DNA from: Mailhella sp. | GTDB taxonomy: Bacteria; Desulfobacterota; Desulfovibrionia; Desulfovibrionales; Desulfovibrionaceae | Length of the DNA stretch: 29,465 nt | Direction: 5' to 3' | Assembly (NCBI GenBank): GCA_020024815.1 | Contig: JAHHTE010000007.1 | Location: 1 to 29,465, forward strand | The notes under the pieces: generated by a model | Told to the model about the DNA's origin: nothing | What the model saw: only the letters and a program-made list of their open reading frames with translations | The model's database searches: none | Shown: positions 22,309-29,398 of the stretch, one piece after another | Position numbering within the stretch: the stretch's first letter is position 1 | How the letters are laid out: each line of letters starts with the position of its first letter | Made by a program: the position numbers and the translations under genes

Positions 22309-23748
22309 TTAGATATTGTTTGAAAAAAATTGTAAATTGTCTTCTTGCTCTATTTGTTCTTCAATATTATCCAAAAACTTCGTATTATCAGGATCGATTG
22401 TTTTCATAAGTCCTTCTTTGTCTTCTGCTATAATAGTTCTTGATTCTTCTGCGGAAATAACATTTCTATCTAAATATATAGCTAATGTGTCTGCTTTTAC
22501 TTTTTCTGTATCTGCTTTTATTTTGTTATCTTCTTCATCAAGGGGAATAAATTCATACGTTATATGTGGGTCAATATTTCCATACATATTAAGTTGTAAT
22601 ATTTTAAGAATATTTTCCAAATTATCTGCAAATTGTTTTTCCTGTAAGCTCTCTACAAGTGAATAAAAATTTTTTAAATCGCTTTCACCTGTGGCATTAA
22701 AACCACTTGGACTTATTCCTAAATATTTAACAGCAGGGATACGAAACACAGACGCAATCAATTCTAAAGATTGTCGTACAATATCCGTAATTCCTGTAAG
22801 TGAAGTGTCGGATTTAATAAAATCTTCCTCATCTTTATCAAGAACAAACACACCGTCATTATGTCTTTTTTGTATAAAGTACTGTATTCTACTATCTAGT
22901 TCACTTGTACCAGAACCAGCTAATGCCCCCATCATGTTAGTTTTTAATATAGAAATAGAAAATTTATTTAATAATTCACTGCCTGAATCTCTATTTTTTT
23001 GAAAATTTTCTACGTACTCAAAAGCTAATTGAGCTTGAGAAATACCAAAAAAGTTATAGCTCGGCTTATATAAAAGTGGTGCTTCCTTGCCAGCAAAATA
23101 TAAAAAGCGTGATGCATGAATTTCTTTACCTAAAACAAACCATGTAGAAGGTTTAAAATAATCGCTTGCAGTAGGGTCTACGCTATTATATAAGCCAGGC
23201 ATTATATTTATAGGATCAATAAGGGTAAAACGTCTTAATGAATTTTGCCTAAAAGTTGCAGGGTCTAAAATAAGAGGGCTTTTTAAAATTTCTGGGTCTT
23301 TTACTCCAGTATCAATATAAACAAGACAACCACCATAGTAACCAATTTTTTCTGCTGCTATTCTAAAAAGACTTCGTATCTTGTATTTACGCAACTCGCT
23401 TTCTAAATATTTTATTTTATCCCCTGTTGTTATAAGATTATTGTTTAGGCTATCACCTGTATAAATAATTTTTGCAAATTTTTTTGTCATTTCATCAGCA
23501 ATAGTTTCAACACCAGCAGAAATCAGAGGATTTTGTGCTAATACTTGTAAAAAAGGATAGCCAAGAAATAAAGAACCTTCTTTTTCATATTCAACCATAG
23601 TTCTAAATGTTTGAGGCAAAGCATTATCTAATGCCATACGAATTTCTTCTTGTACCATAGTTTTAGCATGAATACCTGTATCAAGAGGAAGAAGATTTTT
23701 TTCCTCAACGTGAAAATTAAATTTAAGTGCTTGTTTTTTCTTTTTCAT
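22309..23748 (-). CDS. Portal protein (DUF1073 family)
   Basis: A 479-residue protein. Segments such as GYPFLQVLAQNPLISAGVET (about 59-78), IYGGCL-like text (here GYYGGCLVYIDTG) and FYSLVESLQEKQF in the C-terminal half fit DUF1073 portal proteins. It forms the dodecameric DNA channel. It follows the terminase gene by 1 base. The C-terminal 30 residues are acidic. Length is normal and there is no inserted element. Confidence 0.88.
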   Translation of the reverse strand: MKKKKQALKFNFHVEEKNLLPLDTGIHAKTMVQEEIRMALDNALPQTFRTMVEYEKEGSLFLGYPFLQVLAQNPLISAGVETIADEMTKKFAKIIYTGDSLNNNLITTGDKIKYLESELRKYKIRSLFRIAAEKIGYYGGCLVYIDTGVKDPEILKSPLILDPATFRQNSLRRFTLIDPINIMPGLYNSVDPTASDYFKPSTWFVLGKEIHASRFLYFAGKEAPLLYKPSYNFFGISQAQLAFEYVENFQKNRDSGSELLNKFSISILKTNMMGALAGSGTSELDSRIQYFIQKRHNDGVFVLDKDEEDFIKSDTSLTGITDIVRQSLELIASVFRIPAVKYLGISPSGFNATGESDLKNFYSLVESLQEKQFADNLENILKILQLNMYGNIDPHITYEFIPLDEEDNKIKADTEKVKADTLAIYLDRNVISAEESRTIIAEDKEGLMKTIDPDNTKFLDNIEEQIEQEDNLQFFSNNI

Positions 23749-23749
23749 G

Positions 23750-25021
23750 TTATCTAAACTTCATTGGCTTTTTATTTCTAATATGCCCATCTAATGCATA
23801 GCGTATAGCGTCTATACAATGGTTATGCTTATCTTCAATAACAGGTAAAACCTCATTACTGAGCCTGTCTACCTTGTAAGAATAAAAGCGAAATTCATCA
23901 GCAGTATGTTTACAGCTTGAATGTATAATAATTTTATCAAAACCTTTCATAATGCTTATACCATCTTGTACACTCCCTCCCCATTTTTTTGCTCCCTCTA
24001 TCCAAAACCCTTTTTTCTTCATAAAATGTATGGTTTCTGGTCTGGAATTATCTGCCATAATTCTACTTTTTTCTATATGAGGCATTGCTCTATAAAAATT
24101 GGGTAACTGATCTAAATCAACACCAACAGCATATAATTCTTTATCAATATAAAGGGTATTTTCCACTATAAAGCACCGAATAAGCGTACTTGGGTCTTTA
24201 GCAAAACCCCAGTCAGCTCCGAATAAAAACTTGATATTTTGTGGTGTTTCAAAATCTACTATCTCAAATTTATCTTTAAAAATTTGAGCATCGCTGTATT
24301 TTCTACATTCACCAAGCCATATATTATTATATGCTTCTTTGTCTGTACGTTTACAGTGTTCCATTTCTTCCCGTAGTACATCAGGAAAATATGGGTTTGC
24401 GTCAAAATTTATTTTTTGTAAAAGTACATTGTCGCCTTTATTCATAACAAAGCGTTGATACGTTTCATCTGTTTCTAAATCAGGATTAAAACTTACCCAA
24501 ATTTCAGAATTATTTTTACGAATAGTTGGGATTAATATATCCCAACTTTGTTTAGAAACACTTTGCCCTTCTTCCACCCAACAAATGTCCACACCTTCAA
24601 GTGATTTTATTTCATAGGGGTTATGGTGTAAGCCTTTGAATAAAAATTGCGAACCTGTTAGAGTGCAAGTAATTTCTGTTTTTGTAATATTAAAATATGC
24701 TGATAAACCAAAGCGGTGAATAATATCTTGCAGTAACCTGTGTACTGATTGGCTAATATTGGCTTGATACTCACGACAACATAGAATACGCAATTGTTTT
24801 TCAAGACTTTGTAGCACAAGTAAAATAGCTATATTCCAAGACTTACCAGCACCACGCCCACCATAACCAATTTTATAGCGACAGGGCTTGAGCCATTCCT
24901 CAAATATTTGTGGAATAGAAATAGTTTCAGAATTTTTTATTTTTTCTTCTTTTTTTAAAAGCAAATCTTTTTCATGCTTTCTTTTTAAAAGTGCTTGACG
25001 TTTTGCGTTTCCTCTTGCCAT
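23750..25021 (-). CDS. terL: Terminase large subunit
   Basis: A 423-residue packaging motor. Walker A is GGRGAGKS (residues 54-61) and Walker B is ICWVEEG (146-152). The nuclease domain shows FGADWGFAKD (Asp270), IMADNSRPE and DKHNHCIDAIRYAL. It cuts and pumps DNA into the prohead. Preceded by the DUF3486 small subunit, as in Mu-type packaging (gp27/gp28 order). A basic N-terminal stretch of about 30 residues precedes the ATPase. Confidence 0.95.
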   Translation of the reverse strand: MARGNAKRQALLKRKHEKDLLLKKEEKIKNSETISIPQIFEEWLKPCRYKIGYGGRGAGKSWNIAILLVLQSLEKQLRILCCREYQANISQSVHRLLQDIIHRFGLSAYFNITKTEITCTLTGSQFLFKGLHHNPYEIKSLEGVDICWVEEGQSVSKQSWDILIPTIRKNNSEIWVSFNPDLETDETYQRFVMNKGDNVLLQKINFDANPYFPDVLREEMEHCKRTDKEAYNNIWLGECRKYSDAQIFKDKFEIVDFETPQNIKFLFGADWGFAKDPSTLIRCFIVENTLYIDKELYAVGVDLDQLPNFYRAMPHIEKSRIMADNSRPETIHFMKKKGFWIEGAKKWGGSVQDGISIMKGFDKIIIHSSCKHTADEFRFYSYKVDRLSNEVLPVIEDKHNHCIDAIRYALDGHIRNKKPMKFR

Positions 25022-25028
25022 ACCATAC

Positions 25029-25535
25029 CTACTTTATAAAACTTACTGTCAAACTCTTATCTTGTTCACTTTCACTTGCTATTGCTGTATCAAGGGCATA
25101 GTCATTTTTCTTAATTGTAGTATCTACATCATCAGCATGAGCAGAACTTACATATTTATGTGCTTTTGCAAGGCGTTCGTATAATTTAATAATTTTTTCC
25201 GTATCTTCACCATTTCTTTCTAATTGGTGCAAGCCTTGCAATAATCTATGAAATGCTGTTTCTAAAAGTTGAGAATTTAAAACCGCTATTTTATCTTCAC
25301 TTTGATTTGCTAGCTTTTCTACTGTCATTTCTGCAAAGGCTCTTGCTTCTTCAATATCCTTGACAGCCTCTTGCCATTCAATACGGTAACGTCCCACTGA
25401 TGAACGGCTTATATTTTCGCCTTCATTTCGTAAAAAAACGGTTATAGTGTCTATGGTTTCGCCTTTTTGCAAAAGTTTATTCACTGTTTCCCGTAATTCG
25501 CTTTTAAGTTTTTTTACTTTATTAACGTGAGCCAT
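25029..25535 (-). CDS. DUF3486, Mu gp27-like small terminase
   Basis: A 168-residue protein. The N-terminal region VNKLLQKGETIDTITVFLRNEGENISRSSVGRYRIEW contains a helix-turn-helix and the S-R-S-S-V-x-R-Y pattern of DUF3486. A long helical part follows. In Mu this protein (gp27) is the presumed small terminase subunit. It overlaps the gp26-like gene by 14 bases. Confidence 0.85.
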   Translation of the reverse strand: MAHVNKVKKLKSELRETVNKLLQKGETIDTITVFLRNEGENISRSSVGRYRIEWQEAVKDIEEARAFAEMTVEKLANQSEDKIAVLNSQLLETAFHRLLQGLHQLERNGEDTEKIIKLYERLAKAHKYVSSAHADDVDTTIKKNDYALDTAIASESEQDKSLTVSFIK

Positions 25536-25881
25536 GGGGTACTCCTAGCTCATCATCGGGAATTTTAGGCAAATTATCACCTTTTCTTGGTCTCCTAATG
25601 CCTGCAATAATTGTTTTACCTGTGGCAACATCTTCACCTTTTTCAGTTAACGTTATTACCCTTAAATTATTTTCTTCAAAAAAATATTTGTATTCAATGC
25701 AGTTTTCTGCACTAAGAAAACACAAATCATTTTCTAAATCATCTTTTGAGGTTGTTATACCTCGTTCATTCAGCACAATTTTTAAAATATCAGAGTTAAC
25801 TGTTTTGCCAGGTGCTACAAATAAAAATCGTAGAATAGCTATCCTGCGAAGCTGTGTGTACATTTCCTTAAAATTTGCCAT
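25522..25881 (-). CDS. Mu gp26-like winged-helix phage protein
   Basis: A 119-residue protein with an N-terminal winged-helix outline (YTQLRRIAILRFLFVAPGKT, SDILKIVLNERG) and a C-terminal motif GIRRPRKGD. It matches the VpaChn25_0724/Mu gp26 group that always sits between gp25 and gp27-like genes. Function is unknown; a link to packaging is inferred from order. Confidence 0.8.
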   Translation of the reverse strand: MANFKEMYTQLRRIAILRFLFVAPGKTVNSDILKIVLNERGITTSKDDLENDLCFLSAENCIEYKYFFEENNLRVITLTEKGEDVATGKTIIAGIRRPRKGDNLPKIPDDELGVPHGSR

Positions 25882-25883
25882 TA

Positions 25884-26240
25884 TTATCCTTTAATATGAA
25901 ATTCAGTTAACATATTGATAGGTGTTATTAATTGTTCTATTTTTCCATCTAACGCATTATATTTTATCGTGTTTGCTTTTATATCACCCTGCAAACTTTC
26001 AATAGATAACGCCAACTTATGAAAATCTTCTTTACTGGGAAGATTGTTTAAAATTAAATCATGTTTTTTATAGTTATTTTCTAATTCTGCAAGGCGTGTA
26101 TGAACTTCTATTTTATCTTTTTCCGCTTCATTTTTGGTATAAAATGTTTTTGTAAGCCAAAAAAAGACACACGAGCCTACACTTGTTAAAATAAGTGAAA
26201 GTAACCCTGCGTATTCATTTATAAGTTCTAAGTAATTCAT
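25884..26240 (-). CDS. DUF2730, Mu gp25-like membrane protein
   Basis: A 118-residue protein with one N-terminal membrane segment (YAGLLSLILTSVGSCVFFWL, about residues 10-30), then a long coiled coil. This is the DUF2730 outline, known from Mu gp25. It overlaps the Rz1-like gene by 4 bases. It could support lysis or packaging; no function is established. Confidence 0.8.
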   Translation of the reverse strand: MNYLELINEYAGLLSLILTSVGSCVFFWLTKTFYTKNEAEKDKIEVHTRLAELENNYKKHDLILNNLPSKEDFHKLALSIESLQGDIKANTIKYNALDGKIEQLITPINMLTEFHIKG

Positions 26241-26503
26241 TGTGTTACCTGTTTATTATAACATTCTAAGCTTTTTCTAAGTCTTACAATATAAGAACGC
26301 ACCTGTTTTTCTCGTTCAATCAAAATACGTATTGTTGTTTCATTTGCTAAATCACCTGTTACTTGAGGAAGCTGGGGAACTTTTGGTTCTGGACATACTG
26401 CTAAGGGTATTTGTGTATAAATTATTTCTTTTTGTGTGCTACAAGCTTGTAAAAAAATGCTACAAAGGAGCATTAAGTATATGAAAAAGTTTTTTTTGTT
26501 CAT
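26237..26503 (-). CDS. Rz1-like outer-membrane spanin lipoprotein
   Basis: An 88-residue protein with a short basic start, a hydrophobic signal and the lipobox LQAC (Cys21). A proline-containing segment follows (AVCPEPKVPQLPQV). It should be lipid-anchored in the outer membrane and pair with the Rz-like protein to fuse the membranes at lysis. Its first 44 bases overlap the Rz-like gene in another frame, the classical Rz/Rz1 arrangement. It is longer than lambda Rz1. Confidence 0.82.
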   Translation of the reverse strand: MNKKNFFIYLMLLCSIFLQACSTQKEIIYTQIPLAVCPEPKVPQLPQVTGDLANETTIRILIEREKQVRSYIVRLRKSLECYNKQVTQ

Positions 26504-26792
26504 TTTTTATACTCCTTTGTGCAGGTGTTGAGTCGTGCCTATTTTCAAGTAAAGAATTTATAGTTTGTTGTGCTAATAAAAGCTCATTTTCCACGTATTC
26601 ACTATATTCTGTGGAGCTTGATTGCACCGCTTGGGTTTGGATCAAGGCTTGTTCCAAGCTTGCTATATTCGCTTTTAGTAAGGCATTTTCTACTTCAAAA
26701 CGTTCTTTTTCTGTTTTTTGGTAATAGGCATACCCTAAAATTATACCTAGTATCAAAAAAGAACCTATTATTTTACTTGGCAAAAGCCCCAT
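26460..26792 (-). CDS. Rz-like inner-membrane spanin
   Basis: About 110 residues from MGLLPSKIIGSFLILGIIL: one N-terminal membrane segment followed by a coiled coil (EKERFEVENALLKANIASLEQALI). I chose the ATG at 26792. The longer frame starts at a GTG inside the upstream gene. It overlaps the transglycosylase gene by 20 bases and the Rz1-like gene by 44. Confidence 0.8.
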   Translation of the reverse strand: MGLLPSKIIGSFLILGIILGYAYYQKTEKERFEVENALLKANIASLEQALIQTQAVQSSSTEYSEYVENELLLAQQTINSLLENRHDSTPAQRSIKNEQKKLFHILNAPL

Positions 26793-27405
26793 ATCCCCAA
26801 CCTTTTTGAAGGTAAGCACCTTCTCGCTTTTGAATAAGGTTTACATAGCTCCTATTCTCATGCCATGCACGAGAATTTCTGCCAGCATTGACCTTTTCAA
26901 CATTATCAAAATATATAAAGGGGTCTAAACCAAGGGCTTTTGCTTTTTTCTTATCACGCAAAACCCAGCCTAAGCCACCGTTATATGCGGATAAGGTAAA
27001 TGCCATTTTATTAAGCATATCCACTGCACTTAATTTATCATAATGCCACTTGTTATAGCGAATTAATGCCCGTATTGCCCATGTGGGATTATAAGGATCA
27101 CCGTCCGTAAGTTCCCTGTAAATACTACCTATCCATTTTGCCGTATCAGGCATAAATTGCGTTAGCCCCATTGCACCCACAAAGCTTTTAGCCTTTTCAT
27201 TCCACAAGCTTTCTGTATGTATCTGGCTTGCAAAAGTTGCACTGGGAGCAGAAAGCCCCCACACAAGCCTACTTTCACGAATAAGAAAATTTTTATAGTT
27301 ATTAGCTTTTGCTGGTATTTCAAGGGCGTGTGCCTTACCAATAGTAAAGCACACAAGAGCAAGGAGGATTAGAATGGCAGTATGAAAAATTTTTTTATAA
27401 CGCAA
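26773..27405 (-). CDS. Lytic transglycosylase endolysin with signal peptide
   Basis: About 210 residues. A hydrophobic signal (about LRYKKIFHTAILILLALVCF) with a cleavage site after KAHA is followed by an SLT domain: catalytic Glu in ASQIHTESLWNE, then GAMGLTQFMPDTA and FTLSAYNGG. It cuts murein after export. No in-frame ATG exists near the start. The likeliest start is TTG at 27405 with GGGG 6 bases upstream, inside the end of the holin gene; another TTG at 27417 is possible. A weak start may keep the level low. Confidence 0.85.
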   Translation of the reverse strand: MRYKKIFHTAILILLALVCFTIGKAHALEIPAKANNYKNFLIRESRLVWGLSAPSATFASQIHTESLWNEKAKSFVGAMGLTQFMPDTAKWIGSIYRELTDGDPYNPTWAIRALIRYNKWHYDKLSAVDMLNKMAFTLSAYNGGLGWVLRDKKKAKALGLDPFIYFDNVEKVNAGRNSRAWHENRSYVNLIQKREGAYLQKGWGYGAFAK

Positions 27406-27757
27406 GACATACCCCAAACATTACAATAAGAGAAAACAACATACGGCGAATACAAGCTATAAAAAATGCCATTTCTTGTCCTACTAAAATGGGAAAGTCC
27501 GCACTATCTGTTTTATTTTCTTTTATGTCTGTATCCCATTTACCAGCTAAATAACCTCTAGGCTTAGCATAGGGAAATAATGCCATATCAAACATAGCCC
27601 CAATACATAAACCAACTAAAGCAAGGCATACTTTGTACATACCTAAAAAAAACTGATCCTTATAAAAAAACGCCATTACCAAAAGTAAGGTAACAAAAAG
27701 CCCTAATACACATAAAAGACTTTTTCTTGCACTTATAAATGAAAAAAATTTATTCAT
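27395..27757 (-). CDS. Putative holin (Mu-like type)
   Basis: A 120-residue membrane protein with three hydrophobic segments: about 13-31 (LLCVLGLFVTLLLVMAFFY), about 38-58 and 103-120. The middle contains the FPYAKPRGYL pattern that I associate with Mu-type putative holins. It is first in the lysis cassette and overlaps the transglycosylase start. The site GGAAA precedes the ATG. Confidence 0.75.
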   Translation of the reverse strand: MNKFFSFISARKSLLCVLGLFVTLLLVMAFFYKDQFFLGMYKVCLALVGLCIGAMFDMALFPYAKPRGYLAGKWDTDIKENKTDSADFPILVGQEMAFFIACIRRMLFSLIVMFGVCLAL

Positions 27758-27778
27758 ATTATTTCCTTATTTTTTTGT

Positions 27779-27804
27779 GGGCTTGGTTTTCCAAGCCCTT
27801 TTTT
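27779..27804 (+). terminator. Plus-strand intrinsic terminator before the holin gene
   Basis: GGGCTTGG / CCAAGCCC around TTTT, then six T on the plus strand. It points against the late operon, so it would stop antisense transcription coming through the lysis genes. No plus-strand gene for it is visible. Confidence 0.8.
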
Positions 27805-27825
27805 GCAAAGGAGTTAGGCTTTCGG

Positions 27826-27913
27826 AAATTCTGGTACTCAAGGTACTCGGATTTTCTGAAGCTCTGGCACTCGTGGTACTCTGGTTTTCTGAGGCTTTCT
27901 GGTATAAAAAGTC
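27826..27913. repeat. 33-bp imperfect tandem repeat, about 2.7 copies
   Basis: Units begin at 27826, 27859 and 27892 with the shared core CTCTGGCACTCGTGGTACTC or a variant. The third unit start coincides with the start of the 135-bp unit that carries element C. Read on the minus strand it gives ASENPSTLSTR-like peptides, but I see no real gene. Confidence 0.75.
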
Positions 27914-28161
27914 ACAGGAAGTGACGAGCCACGCAGTGGGAGCGAAGCAATTTTCGCATAAATTGCAAGCGACAGCTAATCTCTCACAGGACGTGAGAGT
28001 TAGCGTCATGTTAAACAGAAGCTCATAGGCTTTCTGGTATAAAAAGTCACAGGAAGTGACGAGCCACGCAGTGGGAGCGAAGCAATTTTCGCATAAATTG
28101 CAAGCGACAGCTAATCTCTCACAGGACGTGAGAGTTAGCGTCATGTTAAACAGAAGCTCAT
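27892..28161. repeat. Tandem duplication, two 135-bp units, each with hairpin element C
   Basis: Units start at 27892 and 28027 and are identical. Hairpin 1 is GTCAC-AGGAA-GTGAC (27911-27925 and 28046-28060). The linker is GCCACGCAGTGGGAGCGAAG with an inner CAATTT/AAATTG hairpin. Hairpin 2 is CTCTCAC-AGGAC-GTGAGAG (27981-27999 and 28116-28134), extended by GCTAA/TTAGC. An outer pair GCTT(T)CTG / CAGAAGC encloses each. AGGA is on the plus strand. The unit lies between the repressor region and the holin gene, where the late promoter should be. Confidence 0.95.
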
Positions 28162-28183
28162 ATCCTTTACCTATACACAACAT

Positions 28184-28265
28184 CTTTGTTCTGTATGTTT
28201 ATGTAATACCCTTTATTGATTGAATTATCTATCAAAGGGGAAGACGAATTTTTGACACTTTAGGC
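28184..28265. other. Spacer expected to hold the late promoter
   Basis: No gene. A weak dyad CCCTTT ... AAAGGG (about 28210-28240) surrounds an AT-rich core. I found no pair of -35 and -10 boxes with normal spacing on the minus strand, so an activator-dependent late promoter is possible. Confidence 0.3.
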
Positions 28266-28293
28266 AATAAAAAAGCCCTCGCTTGAGGGCTAT
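28266..28293 (-). terminator. Minus-strand intrinsic terminator
   Basis: On the minus strand, GCCCTC-AAGC-GAGGGC is followed by TTTTTTATTG. It ends transcripts from the repressor side and isolates the late operon, which therefore needs its own promoter. Confidence 0.88.
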
Positions 28294-28322
28294 TGGGGTT
28301 GTTTTAATTATAAAGAAACTTA

Positions 28323-28475
28323 CTAGGAATTATCGCTTTGTGCTAATTGTCTTTCTTCCAAATTAACTTTTATTATTTCACGCTGTTTCTTAAATCGTTT
28401 TTTATTAGGGTTAGTTATAGTGCGTAAAACAACGTTTAAAATAATGCCATTATTAAAGCTTATTTTTCTATTCGT
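28323..28475 (-). pseudogene. Remnant frame behind the duplicated repressor promoter
   Basis: A 50-codon open frame starting at ACG, where the repressor copy of the repeat has ATG. Its product starts NRKISFNNGIILNVVLR, comparable to the repressor's NRKTKVNMGILMNSSLR, then diverges into a basic end (NPNKKRFKKQREIIKVNLEE). No ATG, GTG or TTG is available near its start. It looks like a decayed gene that shares the repressor's start region. Confidence 0.5.
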
Positions 28476-28529
28476 TATATAACATTTTTACAAATAATTC
28501 AAGCAAATACAAAAATCACAAGAGGTTAA
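28463..28529. repeat. 67-bp direct repeat, copy 1 (promoter region)
   Basis: Identical to 29399-29465 except for one base at 28474. The difference turns the minus-strand TATAATG into TATAACG, so it changes the last base of the -10 box and the ATG at once. The copy at the window end may extend further. Confidence 0.93.
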
Positions 28530-28629
28530 TTTTATTATTTATTTTATTATTGACTAATTTTTATTTTGCTGTTTTTTATTACAATAGATTATATAAAATT
28601 ATACTTATTTTTTGTATGGTAAATTTTAA

Positions 28630-28655
28630 AAATGTCCAACGTGTTGGACATTTTA
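28630..28655. terminator. Perfect 12-bp dyad with GTCCAAC core, bidirectional terminator or operator
   Basis: AAAATGTCCAAC-GT-GTTGGACATTTT. T-rich on both sides, so it can terminate in both directions. It shares the core GTCCAAC/GTTGGAC with the dyad at 28699, about 70 bases away. Confidence 0.75.
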
Positions 28656-28698
28656 TTTTTGCATATTTTATAACTTATTGATTTTATTATATATGGCA

Positions 28699-28733
28699 TT
28701 TTAAAAACGTCCAACTGTTGGACGTTTTTAAAA
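28699..28733 (-). terminator. Perfect 17-bp dyad, terminator of the repressor gene
   Basis: TTTTAAAAACGTCCAAC and its exact complement around a single base. The stem CGTCCAAC/GTTGGACG followed by TTTTT on the minus strand is an intrinsic terminator. It overlaps the repressor stop codon (28728-28730). Confidence 0.85.
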
Positions 28734-29375
28734 CTTATGCCCGTTCCATAAGGCTTGCCCTATAATTTTAAACTGGTTTTCTGTATGTTCATTTATATCT
28801 ATTATAATAGGTGAATAATGAGGATTAGAACTTTTTAATACAATTTGATTAGGAAGTCTATCAATGCGTTTTAAATAAATACATTCCCCAAAAGCTACCG
28901 CATACATTCTACTTGGGTAAATATCTTTTTTAGCCTCATCAATAATTACAATGTCATTATGATAAACTTCTGGTTCCATGCTATCGCCGCTTACTTTCAT
29001 GGCAACCATATTTCTAGGATTTCCCAATTGTTCAATAAAGCTTTTTGAAAAATAAAAATATTCTTCTATTTCTGAACTTGTTAAAAAACTACCGCCTCCC
29101 GCGGAAAGACGTGCCTCAACTAAAGGTATTGTAACAATATCATCTTTATTATCATTATGTCTAGGTATATTATTGTTTACCTTTTTTCCTGTTATGATAT
29201 AATTTGTGTCAAAACCTAATTGAGATGCTTTTTCTAAAAAAAATAGATCAGGATACCTAGAACCTTTTTCATAAGCTAAAATTGATTGTTTTGTTACTCC
29301 TAATAATCCTGCTAATTGGTCTTGAGTTAAATTTAATCGCTTACGTTCTTCTTTTATTCTTAATGATGAATTCAT
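28728..29375 (-). CDS. LexA/CI-type repressor with S24 autopeptidase domain
   Basis: About 215 residues from MNSSLRIKEERKRLNLTQ. The helix-turn-helix is KRLNLTQDQLAGLLGVTKQS and the linker cleavage site LSAGGGS (Ala-Gly). The peptidase domain has Ser in SGDSMEP and Lys in IYLKRID. It should keep the prophage silent and cleave itself when stimulated by RecA after DNA damage. Frames from 29387 and 29411 also exist, but the ATG at 29411 lies in the -10 box of the best promoter, so it cannot be on that transcript. I prefer 29375 with GGG upstream. Confidence 0.9.
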   Translation of the reverse strand: MNSSLRIKEERKRLNLTQDQLAGLLGVTKQSILAYEKGSRYPDLFFLEKASQLGFDTNYIITGKKVNNNIPRHNDNKDDIVTIPLVEARLSAGGGSFLTSSEIEEYFYFSKSFIEQLGNPRNMVAMKVSGDSMEPEVYHNDIVIIDEAKKDIYPSRMYAVAFGECIYLKRIDRLPNQIVLKSSNPHYSPIIIDINEHTENQFKIIGQALWNGHKF

Positions 29376-29395
29376 AAGTATACCCATGTTTACTT
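29376..29395. promoter_or_regulatory. Candidate repressor operator
   Basis: AAGTATAC-CCAT-GTTTACTT, an inverted repeat with 7 of 8 matching positions, just downstream of the promoter start and upstream of the preferred repressor start. Position fits autoregulation. It is single in this window. Confidence 0.45.
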
Positions 29396-29398
29396 TTG

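Noticed and set aside
1645..26809. Many plus-strand frames of 60-170 codons opposite the late genes
   Set aside because: They lie antisense to well-supported genes, lack ribosome-binding sites and have hydrophobic, cysteine-rich compositions typical of AT-rich antisense frames.
10404..28140. AGGA hairpin loops as CsrA/RsmA binding sites
   Set aside because: GGA in a hairpin loop fits CsrA, and one copy (19910-19924) is close to the consensus. But AGGA lies on the non-transcribed strand at three of five loci and the rest of the element would be unexplained. Kept only as a remote option.
27767..28183. Open frame of 138 codons on the minus strand before the holin gene
   Set aside because: It is made of two identical element units plus the 33-bp repeat and a terminator hairpin. 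It has no ribosome-binding site and its peptide (for example CNLCENCFA) is the translation of the repeat linker seen also at 10400-10700.
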